From the NCBI GenBank assembly GCA_022457155.1, contig JAJGOT010000206.1:769001-833000 (forward strand): DNA of 64,000 nt. The letters run 5' to 3'. Below, in pieces: positions 49,194-62,200 of the stretch (positions within the stretch are counted from its first letter, which is position 1; each line of letters starts with the position of its first letter). This DNA is from Cladopsammia gracilis. Its lineage: Eukaryota; Cnidaria; Anthozoa; Scleractinia; Dendrophylliidae. The notes below the pieces were generated by a model that saw only the letters and a program-made list of their open reading frames with translations, made no database searches and was not told the DNA's origin. A program made the translations under genes and the position numbers.

Positions 49194-49321
49194 TGGCCCA
49201 ACAGGAATGAGAGTTGAGATTTTTTTCAAGAGCGGACGAGAGTTGCCGAGAGCGCATGAGAGTTTCACGCTAAACATGAGCGAAATTTGGAATTCTTGTC
49301 AACTCTTGTTCCTGTTTGGAC
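49194..49321. mobile_element. 128-bp MITE
   Basis: GGCCCAACAGGAATGAGAGT at the left pairs with ..ACTCTTGTTCCTGTTTGGACC at the right, with GAGAGTT motifs inside. Confidence 0.6.
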
Positions 49322-50137
49322 CTAAACGGTTTTCGGCTTATCAAGGCCGCCCATTACCTCAACAATTTTATAAATGACATTGACAAAACAGCAAAATTGA
49401 CCGATTTTTTATTTTATTTTATTGCTAATTTACACAGCAAAGTGCAAATGACATCTAACCACACCCACTGTAAAGACACACCGTACTAAACCAGTTATTC
49501 TCCGATAGTGACAGATAGTGATAGTGCATTGCACAGACCAATAGACAAACATCGTACCCAAGGACTGGGGACAAGAATAGAACTGCTGCGTAGCAACAGC
49601 ACTGACCACTAATATACGCGGCCCATTTCAGTCAAAGGGTTTTCAACTCATGGCTTCCTGTTTCTACAAACGTCGGGGTGAGATCATTTTAAGAATCATT
49701 TTATCCTAATATATTAGAATAATATGGGTGACGGGTGTGAACTGTAAACAAATGTTTGTCTTCAAATATAAATACTTCTAGAAAATATGTGCATTCTCTA
49801 GTACTATAAAATCCCTATTGAAGAGTAAAATTTAGTCTCTTTTCGGTTGATTTAAAAGGTTTCCGATCAGCTCAGCACAAAATCGGGCAAGATGCCTCTC
49901 TGAGCATGGAATGTTAATTTGTCACGCAAATCTTTCCTGAAAGGCGTTGTGTGACAGAAACAGGTTGCGTGACATCGTAATCAGATGAGGAGAGAGAAAA
50001 ATATGATTTACTTTTTAGCCATTTTGCAAGCATTATTTAGGTTGTCACGCGTGATGCACAGCTCTCCTGAAATGTGTTGCATGATAGGAAAGCGCACCGT
50101 GACACCCAAATTTTGGTTGCTAAGAAGCAGTGTTATT

Positions 50138-50272
50138 TTAAGTAAAAGACTTGGTCTTCTCGTAGTCATAGCTCTCCAGTGGTGGACAAGTGCAAACTAA
50201 CTGCTGGTCACCATATTTGTCATCCACTCGTGAACATGTTGGCCAGAACTTTGCGGTTCCTTTCAACCAGGA
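50138..50272 (-). CDS. GLDC: GLDC last exon with stop codon
   Basis: Encodes [40 protein letters not shown] and KSFT, with the TAA stop at 50138-50140. The KFWPT and GDQxLVCTCPP motifs mark the P-protein C-terminus. Acceptor tttccag. No strong poly(A) signal lies close by; AATAAA on this strand occurs at about 49,408-49,423. Confidence 0.93.
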   Translation of the reverse strand, partial: SWLKGTAKFWPTCSRVDDKYGDQQLVCTCPPLESYDYEKTKSFT

Positions 50273-53200
50273 CTGGAAAAAAACAAAACACAATATGATT
50301 ACCCTTTATCCCAAGAAAACCAAGGACTCCTCGTAGGCTAATTCCCAAGTAAGATCAAGGTTACGATGCAATTTTCCTTTCCTTGTCTCCATACATTTCT
50401 TATAGAAGTGGCCGAGAGAAGGTGTTAAAATATCAAGAGAATACATTGGTGATCATATCCTTAATTCCCACAAACTCTGACAGACTAAGCATTCATATTA
50501 CAAGGAGAAGTGTGATGCTTAGCACTACTGGGGCACCAAACCATGACTAAAAGGATAGGACTCCCCTCCCCTCCCCTCAGCCTATGAGCTGTCCATCTGG
50601 CTATTAACCAGGGGCTCAAAATGTTTGAAGCAATGTTTTGATACTTACAGCAGGGAAGGCTGCAACTTCACGACTGTAAGGCCTGTCCCAGACATCAGCT
50701 GTCTACATCTTGGGTGTGTGGAGCGTTCTAGAAGCAAATAAAACAACATTACACGTCCACTCCAAACTATGGTCAAATTGGCCAACTAAGAAGCCATCAC
50801 CACGTTAATTAACCCTTTAACTCCCAAGAGAGCCAAACATCAAAATTCAAGAAACATCCCAAATTTTATCTTGTAAAACATTGAATAACAAATGCTATCA
50901 TGCAAAAGTACTGTCGAAGAGGTTTCATTTGAATGTCACATCATAGGGTTTCGTCCACAGACTCAAACGTTAGAACTACACTACATTTCTCCACAATTGA
51001 CTCCGGGAGTGAAGGGTTAACAAAAGAAAACATCTGTACCTTGAGGGGATTATTTGTCTTGTCCATGATACCATCTTCAATGTCACGGATTTCTTGGCGG
51101 ATTGCTGTGTGTGCGGAATAAAGTAAATTTAAACAAACAGAAATCAACAAGTAATAAAAGAACCCTATGGTTTATACTGCTGATGAATTCCATAATATGT
51201 GATTTGTTCAATTGCACTATGCAATGTTAACTGAGGATGAGATCGGATGGGAGCATATTAAGCTGCCGCCATCATTACCTACATGTAGGGTGTGTGCTGA
51301 TGACACACACAAGTTTGCATTTTGCCAGTAACGATATTACATACTTAAAACATTGTCGAAATGAGAATCTGGCTAAGATTCGTTAACGGTTAATCGCAAT
51401 TAGTATGGATAGCGTAGTATGGATAGCGTTTTTTGGCACGCTCTGATTGGCTACTGAAGTTCGGGAAAGGAAGTGCTATTCCCCTCCAAGCAATTTCCGC
51501 GCAAAATTGTAATCGTTGCCAGGAATGAGTTAAAAATCATCATTTTCCTGCCATATTATCTCGCTGATTTAGAATGTACTAAAACAACTATTCATCTCAG
51601 TGTCGGTGGCCAGTGGTGGATATTTACTGAGCCGCTACTTGCCACCTCCACTTTGGTGAATAGTTGTTATAAAATAAACTCACTCTTAATAAGTCTAAGA
51701 CCGAGTTTATGTAGATCGGATCCAGGCAAAAGTTGAATACGTTCGATAATTACTATTATTGTTGGAGGTTCCATAGAGCAAGTTGTATCTACCAAATCAC
51801 TTGGAGTGCATAAAGACGAAAATTCACCTCACCCTACACCACAAACCATGAATGAATGTCAACAGGTCGCAACTCGAGGGAAAACAGCTTTTACTCTTTT
51901 CAGAAAGCAAGGCGGGTTCTTTAAAATTTCCTTAATACTTTTAGTTGGAGAAAGTGCAGGCGACCACGAAACTGCCTAATGTAACAACCCAATGACGCTA
52001 GAAATAACGCCATCATCTGATGTGAAACAAGGTGTCAAGTACACAAGCATGATTTTAACCTGGGATGGGGGTACTCTCATTTTTAAGCTGTATGAGTATG
52101 TGCCGCTCTGAAGGGTATGGTTTTCAACAGTTCAGTCTGGGATACAGTATAGAAGTTAGAGAGTTTTGGTCTAGAATAGGGTATCATTTACCGGGAAAGT
52201 GATAAGTGGTATCAAGATAGAGTTTCTGGAAAATAGTGAGTCTGGGATAGGGTAGGGATTTTTGGTGACTAGTCTAGAATAAAGTTGCAAAATGTAGCTG
52301 AACATGGTCTGGTATAGGGTAAGGGTTTCAGAGTCCCAGCAGTACATAACCACCCCAAAATGGTCAGATTACCCCCTCCCCCGGGGCATTTTAACAGACC
52401 CCATCTGTAGGCCAGCCAAGACACAAATCCACGTCCGTTCTGCTGACTGGTTTCTTATCTACTCTCATTATGCAACTACAAGATGATCTAGATGTACCAT
52501 TGTATCCTCAGAACGTACAAAAAGATAAATGCATTATGAAAGTAAGGAGAATTGCTATTTTACTATTACTTACATATGAGCGAATCACAGAGTCTGTCCA
52601 GTTCAGCTTTGCTCTCGCTTTCAGTAGGTTCTATCATCAGGGCAGTTTGCACTGGCCAAGAGACAGTGGGGGCATGGAAACCTGTAACAAACAAAGGAAC
52701 CTTATTTAGTTACTAAAGCAGAATTGGAACAACCTCCGAGCGTTAGCATTTTGTGAAACGCTCCATGGCGGGGACAAAAGAGCTGTGCAAATGTAGAAGG
52801 AAAATTCTTCGAATCTAGACTCATCTAAAAGTTATTTGAAGACAAACTAAGTCAACAGAGAAGTGTTTTTCAATAGTTTTCCACTAGTTACCGATTAGAG
52901 CAAGTTTGCAACAATCCTCTCATCAGAAATAGAACCAGGATGTTTTTAAGATCAACAACACGAGGATGTCATTTGCCCCAGGGTACTGAGGATGGGGAAT
53001 TCATATGTGAGCTCGAATTATGCCGGGGGGGGGGGACGGTTACTGCTGGAATTGACTGTTACATGTACATTAATCAAAGTAAGATATCTGTGACGGCAGA
53101 TGTCTTCCTATTAAAAACTGAAGTTTTAATATAGTGTCCTAGCTAAGAGCTAATCTAGCAGGAATTCTGGTTACCATAGTCTTGAAGTCTCTTAGCAATG

Positions 53201-56200
53201 TCAATTGCCTCAATTCCGGTAGATTTCTTGAAATCTTTAGCATCAACAATAAACTCATGAGCACAATAACCTGTTGAAACAATTAAAAGAACATGTTAAA
53301 AATAATATTATTTCAATGATAGCTTGTAAAAGTGAATGGTATGTGATGAAAAGTGGGCAGTTTACCATCATTTCCAATGAACAGCACATCGTAATGATCC
53401 TGAAGCCTGGCTGCCATGTAGTTTGCATTCAAAATAGCGATCTAAAAAAAGTACGACATTTAATTTAGTGGGTTAGTGACAAAAGCCAAGGTAAAAAAGA
53501 ACGAGAAAAGCTGGGAGTTGCCAAGAGTTAGTCCATTTGGCCGTCAAATGACTTAACACCAAACACAATTTAAGGAAAGACATAAACATGGAGCTGGAAC
53601 CAAACCCAGGAAAATGCGAAAGGGCAAGCAAGTCACGATTAGTTTTGGTTGTACTTCTGATTGGTTGAGAAAGTGGTGCAAGACATTTTAGCCAATCATA
53701 AAGCAGAGCAATGCAAAACATGAAAGTAATCATGAATTTGAGTTTCATTGTACCATTGAGGCCCAAGTTTGATGCAGGATCAGGAGATAGGCAGAATGGT
53801 GCTGGAGTCATAAGGAACCCCTAAAATGACCCTGAACAGATGGCCCTTTCCACTGTGTTCTTACCTTTGTTGCATGGGCAAGTTCCTTCTAGTTTATAAG
53901 CGAAATTGTAAGTGCTGTAGTCCTTTTTCTTTGATTTTTTTTTTACTCGGTGTTATTTTTTTCTTTTTTGTGTGTGTTATTAATTAATAAATAAATAATA
54001 AAAAAAGTCCCTTGGCCTTGGGGCCCAATAGTCTGATGTAGGACCAGGAGATGGGGAGAATAGCGCTGGAGAGATAAGGAGCCATTGAAATGACCCTAAA
54101 TGGTTGAGCCCTTTTCACTGTGTACTCACTTTGTTGCATGGGCAAGTTCCTTGGGGCCCATAAGTTTGATATAGGACCAAGAGATAGGCAGAATAGTGCT
54201 GGAGCCATAAGGAACCCTTAAAATGACCTGAACAGATGAGCCCTTTTCACTGTGTACTCACCTTTGTTGCATGGGCAAGTCCCTTGGGGCCCATAAGTTT
54301 GATGTAGGACCAGGAGATGGGCAGAATAGCGCTGGAGCCATAAGGAGCTCCTGAAATGACTCCAAAGGGATGAGCACCTTCAGCAACAGTACTCTCTGGT
54401 GGGATGACAGGATGCGATGGCAAGAATGGGATCAAGTGTTTCTTCCTGCAGGATGAACATACAAAAGAGCTTACATGGGTAATCATACTTTATTTAACGC
54501 AAATTTTTATTAAAAATAACATGAAATGTGGTTATGGTTTATACGTAGGGAGGAGGAGGGGTAGTCATACATTACCTATCTGGGTATGTGCCACTGTGAA
54601 GGGTATGGTTTTCAAGAGTTTCTGAAAAATAGTCTGATAGTGTTGGGATTTTTGGTGTCAAGTCTAGATGAGTTACAAAATGCAGCTGAACATGGTCTGA
54701 TGTAGGGTAAGGTTTTCAGAGTCCCAGTGGCACACCACTACCCAAAACTATACAGAGTGCCCCCCCCCCCCCACCTCCGGGGGAGTAGAGTTACAGTATA
54801 ATACAGTCTTAAATTGCATTTATTTATCTTCTACATAGAGAGTTATAGAATAATCATAATTTGCATTTGTCAAGTGCCCTAACTCCACTAATTTTCCATG
54901 GCACTTTACAATAATAATCAAAAAAACATTCAACATTAAAATACCTAAAAATGCATAAAATATAAAGATGAGACAATAAAAAAAGATCATGACGACAATG
55001 ATGATGATACTGATAAAATATGATGTATGGTGATAACGATTGTGGTGATAATTATCATGATAATGACAATATTACATATCGATAATAAATGATGATGATG
55101 ACAATGATAATGCCGATGACTATGTGGTACTTACACTCCAATAGGCCCCATTCCTGGTCCCCCTCCTCCATGAGGAATACAAAAGGTTTTATGCAGATTG
55201 GTGTGCATCACATCAGCACCAAAATCTGCTGGTCGGCAGAGTCCAACCTGAGCATTCAAGTTAGCGCCATCAAGATAAACCTGACCACCATGTTCATGGA
55301 CCAAGTCGCAGATCTCTCTGATTCCTTCTTCAAAGATTCCGTTAGTTGAAGGATATGTCACCATGATGGCCGCCAGTTCGTTGCTGTGTTTTTCAACCTG
55401 CTTTTTTAAGTCACTTAAACTCACACTTCCATCACTTTCTACCTTGACAACTTGAACCTGGTACCCAGCCATCTGCGCACTGGCAGGATTGGTGCCGTGT
55501 GCAGACACAGGAATAAGACACACCTTTCTGTGCTCATTTCCATTGTGTTCATGGTAAGCACGGATAGCTCTCAGCCCTGTGTATTCGCCTTGGGCTCCAC
55601 TACAACAAAAAACTGAGAATTAGTCTTAACCCTTTAACTCCCAAGAGTGCTAAATATCACAATTTAAGAAAAATACCAAATTTTCATATTGGAAAATATT
55701 GAAAAACAAATGTTACCAAGCAAAAGTACTGTGGAAGAGGTTTCATTTGAATGGTCACGCCATAGGATTTCATCAACAGACTCAAAAGTTAGAACAAATG
55801 GTACCATGCAAAAGTACTGCAGAAGAGATTTCATTTGAATGGTCACGCCATAGGGTTTTGTCCCCAGACACAAAAGTTAGAGCTACATGACATGTACCTT
55901 TTCCATACCCTTCACAAACTCTTTCCAAACCCGATTTGGGGAGGGTTTGAAACCTGGTTTGACCTAAATTGCAATGTTCAATAAGACATGTTTTCCTAAG
56001 GAGGGTCACAAATCAGTAACTCTATTCAAGCCATGTACCTGTTGGGTTGAAAACACACAGCATCAAAGCCAGTGATCTCACACAAATCTTTCTCCAGTTC
56101 CTGATACAAACGGCGATACCCCTGAGCCTGTTCCACTGGAGCATAAGGATGGATGTCGGCAAACCTTGGCCAGGTGATGGGCTAGATAAAGAAACAACAT

Positions 56201-59200
56201 ATTAAGGAATTAGGACTGGCTCAGTAAATATTTACTACTATATGGCTACACAAGGATAGGTGGTCATTAACTCAACATAGCCTCCGTGCGTGGTTGTCAT
56301 CCTTTTAGTAATTTTCAAGTTGCCAGCTGTAACATATCACCTTTAAGTTTGAAGGCATACGAAGACACGAGACTCAACATGGCTGAAACAACGCAACACT
56401 TTATTACGCTAAGCATTCTGGGTACATGGAATGATGCAACTCATACAACTTCCGGTTATAAATATCAATATATTACACTGCCTTCCCCATAAAAAGAGGA
56501 ATGTAATTTTGTTAACGAACACACTGCTTACAGGTTAAGTTTAACCACAGGATTTCTAACCCTCTGAGATCTCCTTACTACAGGCGGTGTTGTACTCACA
56601 ACTGTAGGAGATCCAGTAAATTCCTTATTTTCAATAAGACTTGCCTGTGGTTCAGAGATACTATCATCATGAGGACTTACAGTAACATCAGTAACAAACT
56701 GATCATGTGCTTCAGGCACTATGATCTCTGGCTCACTTAAATCATCTGGTGCATCGTCATGTGCCCTTATCATGTGATCAGTATGGACATATCTAGTCTT
56801 GTCTCCTGTTCTAACTACATAGGTTCTAGGTCCACAAACTTTGACCACTGTACCCAGACTCCACTTTTCTGTCTTAGAGTTAGCTCTGATATTTCGCACT
56901 CGAACTCGGTCATGCCTTACAAATAATCTGTCTTTTTTACATTTCATATCCTTGTACATTTTCTGCTTTTCTTGCTTTTTCTCTACAACTTGTGCAAGGT
57001 TGGGCTTTATCAAACTCAATTTAGTTCTTAGGCGGCGCTTCACCATCAACTCTGCTGGGGTTACACCGGTTGTGCTGTGAGGGGTGGTACGGTACCTCAA
57101 CAGGAAATTTGCAAGTCTATGTTTCATAGACATACCCTTTGTGCCCTGAATCACTTGCTTAACCAGTGCTTCCTTTACTATTCTCACCGACCTCTCTGCT
57201 GCCCCATTGGATTGGGGGTGATAGGGTGGCACTAATGTGTGCTTTATGCCATTTTTACGCATGAATTCAGAAAACTCTGTGGACCTAAATTGTGGTCCAT
57301 TGTCGGACACTACCTCTTCAGGTAAGCCACTATTAGCAAAAATTAGACGTAGCTCATCAATAGTACGTTCCGCGGAGGTAGAGGTCATGTGTTTTACCTC
57401 GATCCACTTTGAATGGCTATCTATTAACACCAGAAAATAATCATTTTCTTTTTGGCAGAAATCAATATGAATACGCTGAAATGGTCTGGTGGACCACTTC
57501 CATGGGATCAATGGTGCACTGGGTGGGGTATTTCTAACACTTTGACATACTGTGCAAACACTCACAGCCTCCTCAATTTCTTGATCCATATTGGGCCACC
57601 ACATACATGTGCGAGCAACTGCTTTCATGCCACATATACCCGGGTGTTCCCAGTGTAGTTCTTCCAGCATTTTCCTTCTGAAAGTGGGTGGGACAATTAC
57701 CCTGGAACCCCAGAGAACACAGTCTTGTTCACAAGACAACTCCTGCCTTCTATTATGATATGGTTTTAAAATCTCATCATCACATCCCTCTGGCCACCCT
57801 GACATTACAAAATTGTAATATCCTCTGTAATATCCTCTCAATATCCTCTGCGGTAATTGGAAAATCATCATCAATTGCACTTACACGATAAATGGCACCC
57901 TCACTACCCAATCCCGAGTTCTCATGTGGTAACCTAGAGAGTGCGTCACAATTGGCATTTTTGCATGTACGTGCTCTTACTCATTACTGAGTAATCTGCG
58001 GCAGTATCTACTTCTAATTCGCACAGGGAGCCATTGATATACATTTCCACAGTGTAGCTTTTGTGGGTGGGAGCATCTGTACCAACTGCGTACAGGGAGT
58101 AAATACCTAACTCATCATCATCAGTTTCACCCTCATCGGGTATCTCTGACAGAATATTAACATTACCTTTAGCTGCATATTTTGTACTAGACCCAGCATC
58201 TTTGTTTCGACAGACTGATGCCAGGTGACCTACTTTTCCACAGTGGTAGCATTTGGCTGATCGAAATTTACACTTTTGTGCCGCATGATTACCACCACAC
58301 CGATAACATGATTGTTCCTTATTGTTCATAGTTCCCAATTTATTCACGGTTCCTTGACTGTCATCACCTGCATTGGTAGGACGAAATTCTTGCGTATTCT
58401 TCTCTGCCATCTCCATCGACTTTGCAATCCGGCAGGCTTTGTCAAATGTTAGGTCATCTGTGTTCAACAGCTTGTTCTGGAATTTTGGATTGTTTAGTCC
58501 GCACACAAACCGATCTCTCAAAGCTCGATTCAGAAATTCGCCGTAATTACAACGTATTGAGAGTTTCTTTAATGCCACGACAAAATCGCTGATCGATTCA
58601 CTCGGTTTCTGATGGCGAGTTCCGAAATGGAAACTTTCTGCAATCTCCAGTGGCGCTGGATTGTAGTGTCGCTCAAGTGCTCTCACAATATCTGTAAAAG
58701 TAGTGTCTCTTGGATTTGCTGGTACCAACAAATTTCTGAGAGTAGAATATGCTTCAGGGCCGATCTCAGTTAGGAAAATAGCCCGTTTTCGTTCTGCAAC
58801 CAGAAGATTGGCTGCCTCAGCTCCCTCGCCTGTTCCTTCTCGAATGTTATTGGCCAGGAAAAACATTTCGATTCGTTCCACGTAGGAGCGGAAAGGTTCT
58901 CGTTCAGGATTGAATTCTCCCACGCGACCGAACAATCCAGTTGTCGCCATTTTGGTTCTCAGAAGAGAAAAAAAACACGTGTTTACCAGACCTGAACTTT
59001 CTTCGCCGACTGTGGTGTAAAAACTTCACCTTGTTCTCACACAGAGGACTTCAAAACACTTTTTAGGGTTTCTCATGCGTCTTAGTGCATGTAGAAAGAG
59101 CCATCCTCGTCGCCAAAATGTAACATATCACCTTTAAGTTTGAAGGCATACGAAGACACGAGACTCAACATGGCTGAAACAACGCAACACTTTATTACGC

Positions 59201-62200
59201 TAAGCATTCTGGGTACATGGAATGATGCAACTCATACAACTTCCGGTTATAAATATCAATATATTACACCAGCCATCTTCACCACATTTACCAGTCATAA
59301 AAGCCAGCTGCTGGTTACTGATAATAATGGATCTAAACTTCTGACTTTTCTCACGACAGATAATTTCATTTTCCCCACCTTCAAAAGAACATTTTGTTAT
59401 CTTCATGCACTTGAAGAATGTAAAACATCCCATAATCACATAACCAAACTTACCATCATTTCAGTTGTAGAATTCAGTTTCATTGTACATGAACCCTAAG
59501 AAATCAAAGCAGTATTTCAGGTCGGACATTAAATTACACTGTATTCCCCGGTAAAAGAACAGTGGAATGTTCAGTCAGATGGAAAGCAATGGTGCATGTA
59601 GACACTCTTCTGAGAGAGTAATGCAAATTTAAGGGACAATGTACCAGCTGATATACATGTATAGTGTTTTTATGATTATTATTGGCCAGGAGCTTGCTTT
59701 AAACCATCTTGGAATATATAGAGCGATTTCATGTGACATCAGAGTGGCCATATTGGTGTCCCAAATTAATCGTATGGGACTTTACAGCTGTAGCTCTATT
59801 ATTATTCAAACATTTCCTATTGTTTTTGCACTCCATTAATATGGCTGTCCGTTACATAAGTGAAAACACTCTATAGGAAAAAAACATTACCAAAAGTCAT
59901 GAAAGCAAAGGAATATTAACTAAAGAGACAACATGGAAATACTGTAAGGTAAGCACACAATTTTGATATTTCGGCGACACAGTATGGTCATTGTCCTTTC
60001 AACGAAGTGTAGACATACAGTGCTGGTCCTAAGAATTATATACTTTTAAAAGTATTTATTGATTCTTAGGACCAGCACTTTCACATCCACATGTAAATGG
60101 GCTTGCAAACATGCATTCCTCTTGGTGGATTTACACTTATGTCCAGAAATGCACGTAACTCGGACCTTGGGTACTTCATATTACACACAATTATTTGTAA
60201 TTTCCATGTGACTTCATGTTTGACAGAATTGCTTGTGTTAATTGGTGAGAATTAGGTCTAGGGGACACTTCATGATGTCTATCATAAAGAGCATGAATCT
60301 CATTAGGGTGCATTTCTGGACATTACAATTTAAAGAATTAAAACAATTAAATTCAATTCTTTATAATACACAACACCTGTACAATGTTAACAATTTTGTT
60401 ACATACCAAAGGAATCATAGAATGGCACAATGAAATGTCTTTGTTTTCCAAGAGCTTCATATAACGAACAATGTTGGTCTCTGAGTGGTATGTGTTAAAT
60501 ACCGGATGTGTAAGGTAGTTGCTTAATCTCTTAAATGAGCTGCGTAGAATGCTTTTGTCTGGGACTTCATCCATATTGGCTGCCAAGGAGTCCTGAAAGA
60601 TTTAATTACATGACAATGTTTAAAGACACGCACCAATTTAGAGCCATAAATAGAATTATTTTAATGCAGAGGTCCACAAAACGTGTAAATAAAATACAGT
60701 GGTTTGGTTTTGCCATATGCTGTATCTCTGTAACAGTCTAAGACTCTACGAAAAACAGACAGGAATTAAATGTAAATAGGATTGAATTTACAGAACAGGA
60801 ATTTCTCTCTTACCATAAAAAATATTATGCAATATTTTAGCCCAATACTCCAAATTTCTGAGCAGCCAGGGGATTTGCTGTCTCATCCACCAAAGTGGGG
60901 GATTTCTGTATCTGGCAGAGTCTCGCATAATCCAGAAGAGTTGACAGATTATTTAAGTTTATCAGTGGAATCTTTTTAGCAATAGTTTTCTTTGGCACTG
61001 TATGTTTTTACAAAATTATAACAAGAGATAAATTGAGATAATGCATGCAACATTGTACCTGGTTTTGAACAGAACTTATATAACTTTCATGCATTCTCCT
61101 CTACTCAATTGCACTTTTAACTCATAATAATTTTATTCTTATCACTTTCTTTCATTTGACTTTGGGTGCAGTAATGTACTTACAGTTGAACTTTCACAAC
61201 CAAACACCCACAAAAGATCAGTCAAGTCTTTCTCTTTCACTGTCTCATCTAGTGCTACTCCAACCTTCAAAAAGACAAAGCAGATGCTCTCATCAAAATA
61301 CTAATAGGGACCTTTAGATTTGGGTATGAGTACAATTTTGAATTTTAAACCAGTCACGTCCCCAGAACTGTCAGTCTTTCCTGTTGCTGATCAGTGGATA
61401 AGGATGCTCTAGCAATAAGACTGTTGTGATAAGTGATTATCTAAAGTACGCGAACAAGTTTTGAAAACTCGTACTCGTACTCATAGTCCGATCTAAAGTT
61501 CCCTAATATCTAATTATTGTGAAGGAACAGACAAACTACTCCTTACAGAGGACATTCACAAGCAAAAATTAAAGGGTTAGAAACCTCATCAATTAGTAAC
61601 AGCAACGCAGCTTATTAGTGATTTTTTAAACATTACTTCACATTTCAGAATGCCCAGCTTTTAATTGTTCAATTTATGCAAAATCATGCAACTTTATGCA
61701 GTTTCATACAACTTGAATGATTTGCAAATAGCATGCCCTGATCTTGTTGTATAGTCCAATAATGTAGCTAGATCACTGTGGGCAGTAGTTCAGTTGGCTT
61801 TTTGAAGTGTATAAGAGATGTACCACTTAATTTTTCATGACATTTTTAATGTACTTTTAAAACTACTTACAGTTTTGTCATCAAACTTCCTCAGGTTGAT
61901 TTGTCTTTGTTTAGCTCTTTCCAGAATGTCAGAAACATCACCAGTGCCTGAAGAAACCTAAAGATGAACAAACAAAATAACAATGTTCACAACACACACT
62001 GAGGCCACGTATACTACACAAACAAAAATCTTTTAAAAGTTAATGACAAGAGTATCTGGCCTAATTAGCCATAGGTACCTTTAAAGTGTCAAAAAACATG
62101 TCATTTTCCAGGATATGTCCAGCACGCTTCAGACCTAAAGAAACATCAAAAACAACATGCCATCAATAAAGGCAAGCTCTTTTTGTTATCATACTGGCTT

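Larger units (their letters stand above)
48106..50137. other. Downstream flank of GLDC, no gene recognised
   Basis: Two small MITEs (48950-49112, 49194-49321). The GLDC 3' UTR probably occupies the right part. Confidence 0.45.
56328..59268 (-). mobile_element. Internally deleted Ty3/gypsy-like LTR retrotransposon
   Basis: A 2,941-bp element with two 150-bp LTRs (TGTAAC...TTACA) that appear identical base for base. It is flanked by the 5-bp target duplication CCAGC (56323-56327 and 59269-59273). Coding is on the minus strand, in the same orientation as the host GLDC gene, within the intron between exons g and h. It keeps gag, the start of protease, the tail of RNase H and integrase; reverse transcriptase and most of RNase H are missing. 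A purine-rich tract (ATGGGGAAGGCAG) precedes the 3' LTR, and TTTTGGCGACGAGGATGG follows the 5' LTR as a candidate primer-binding site. Confidence 0.93.

Noticed and set aside
53473..54208. Additional genuine GLDC exons
   Set aside because: Sequence resembles exon j but lacks acceptor and 5' half and carries indels; exons j and k already join in phase.
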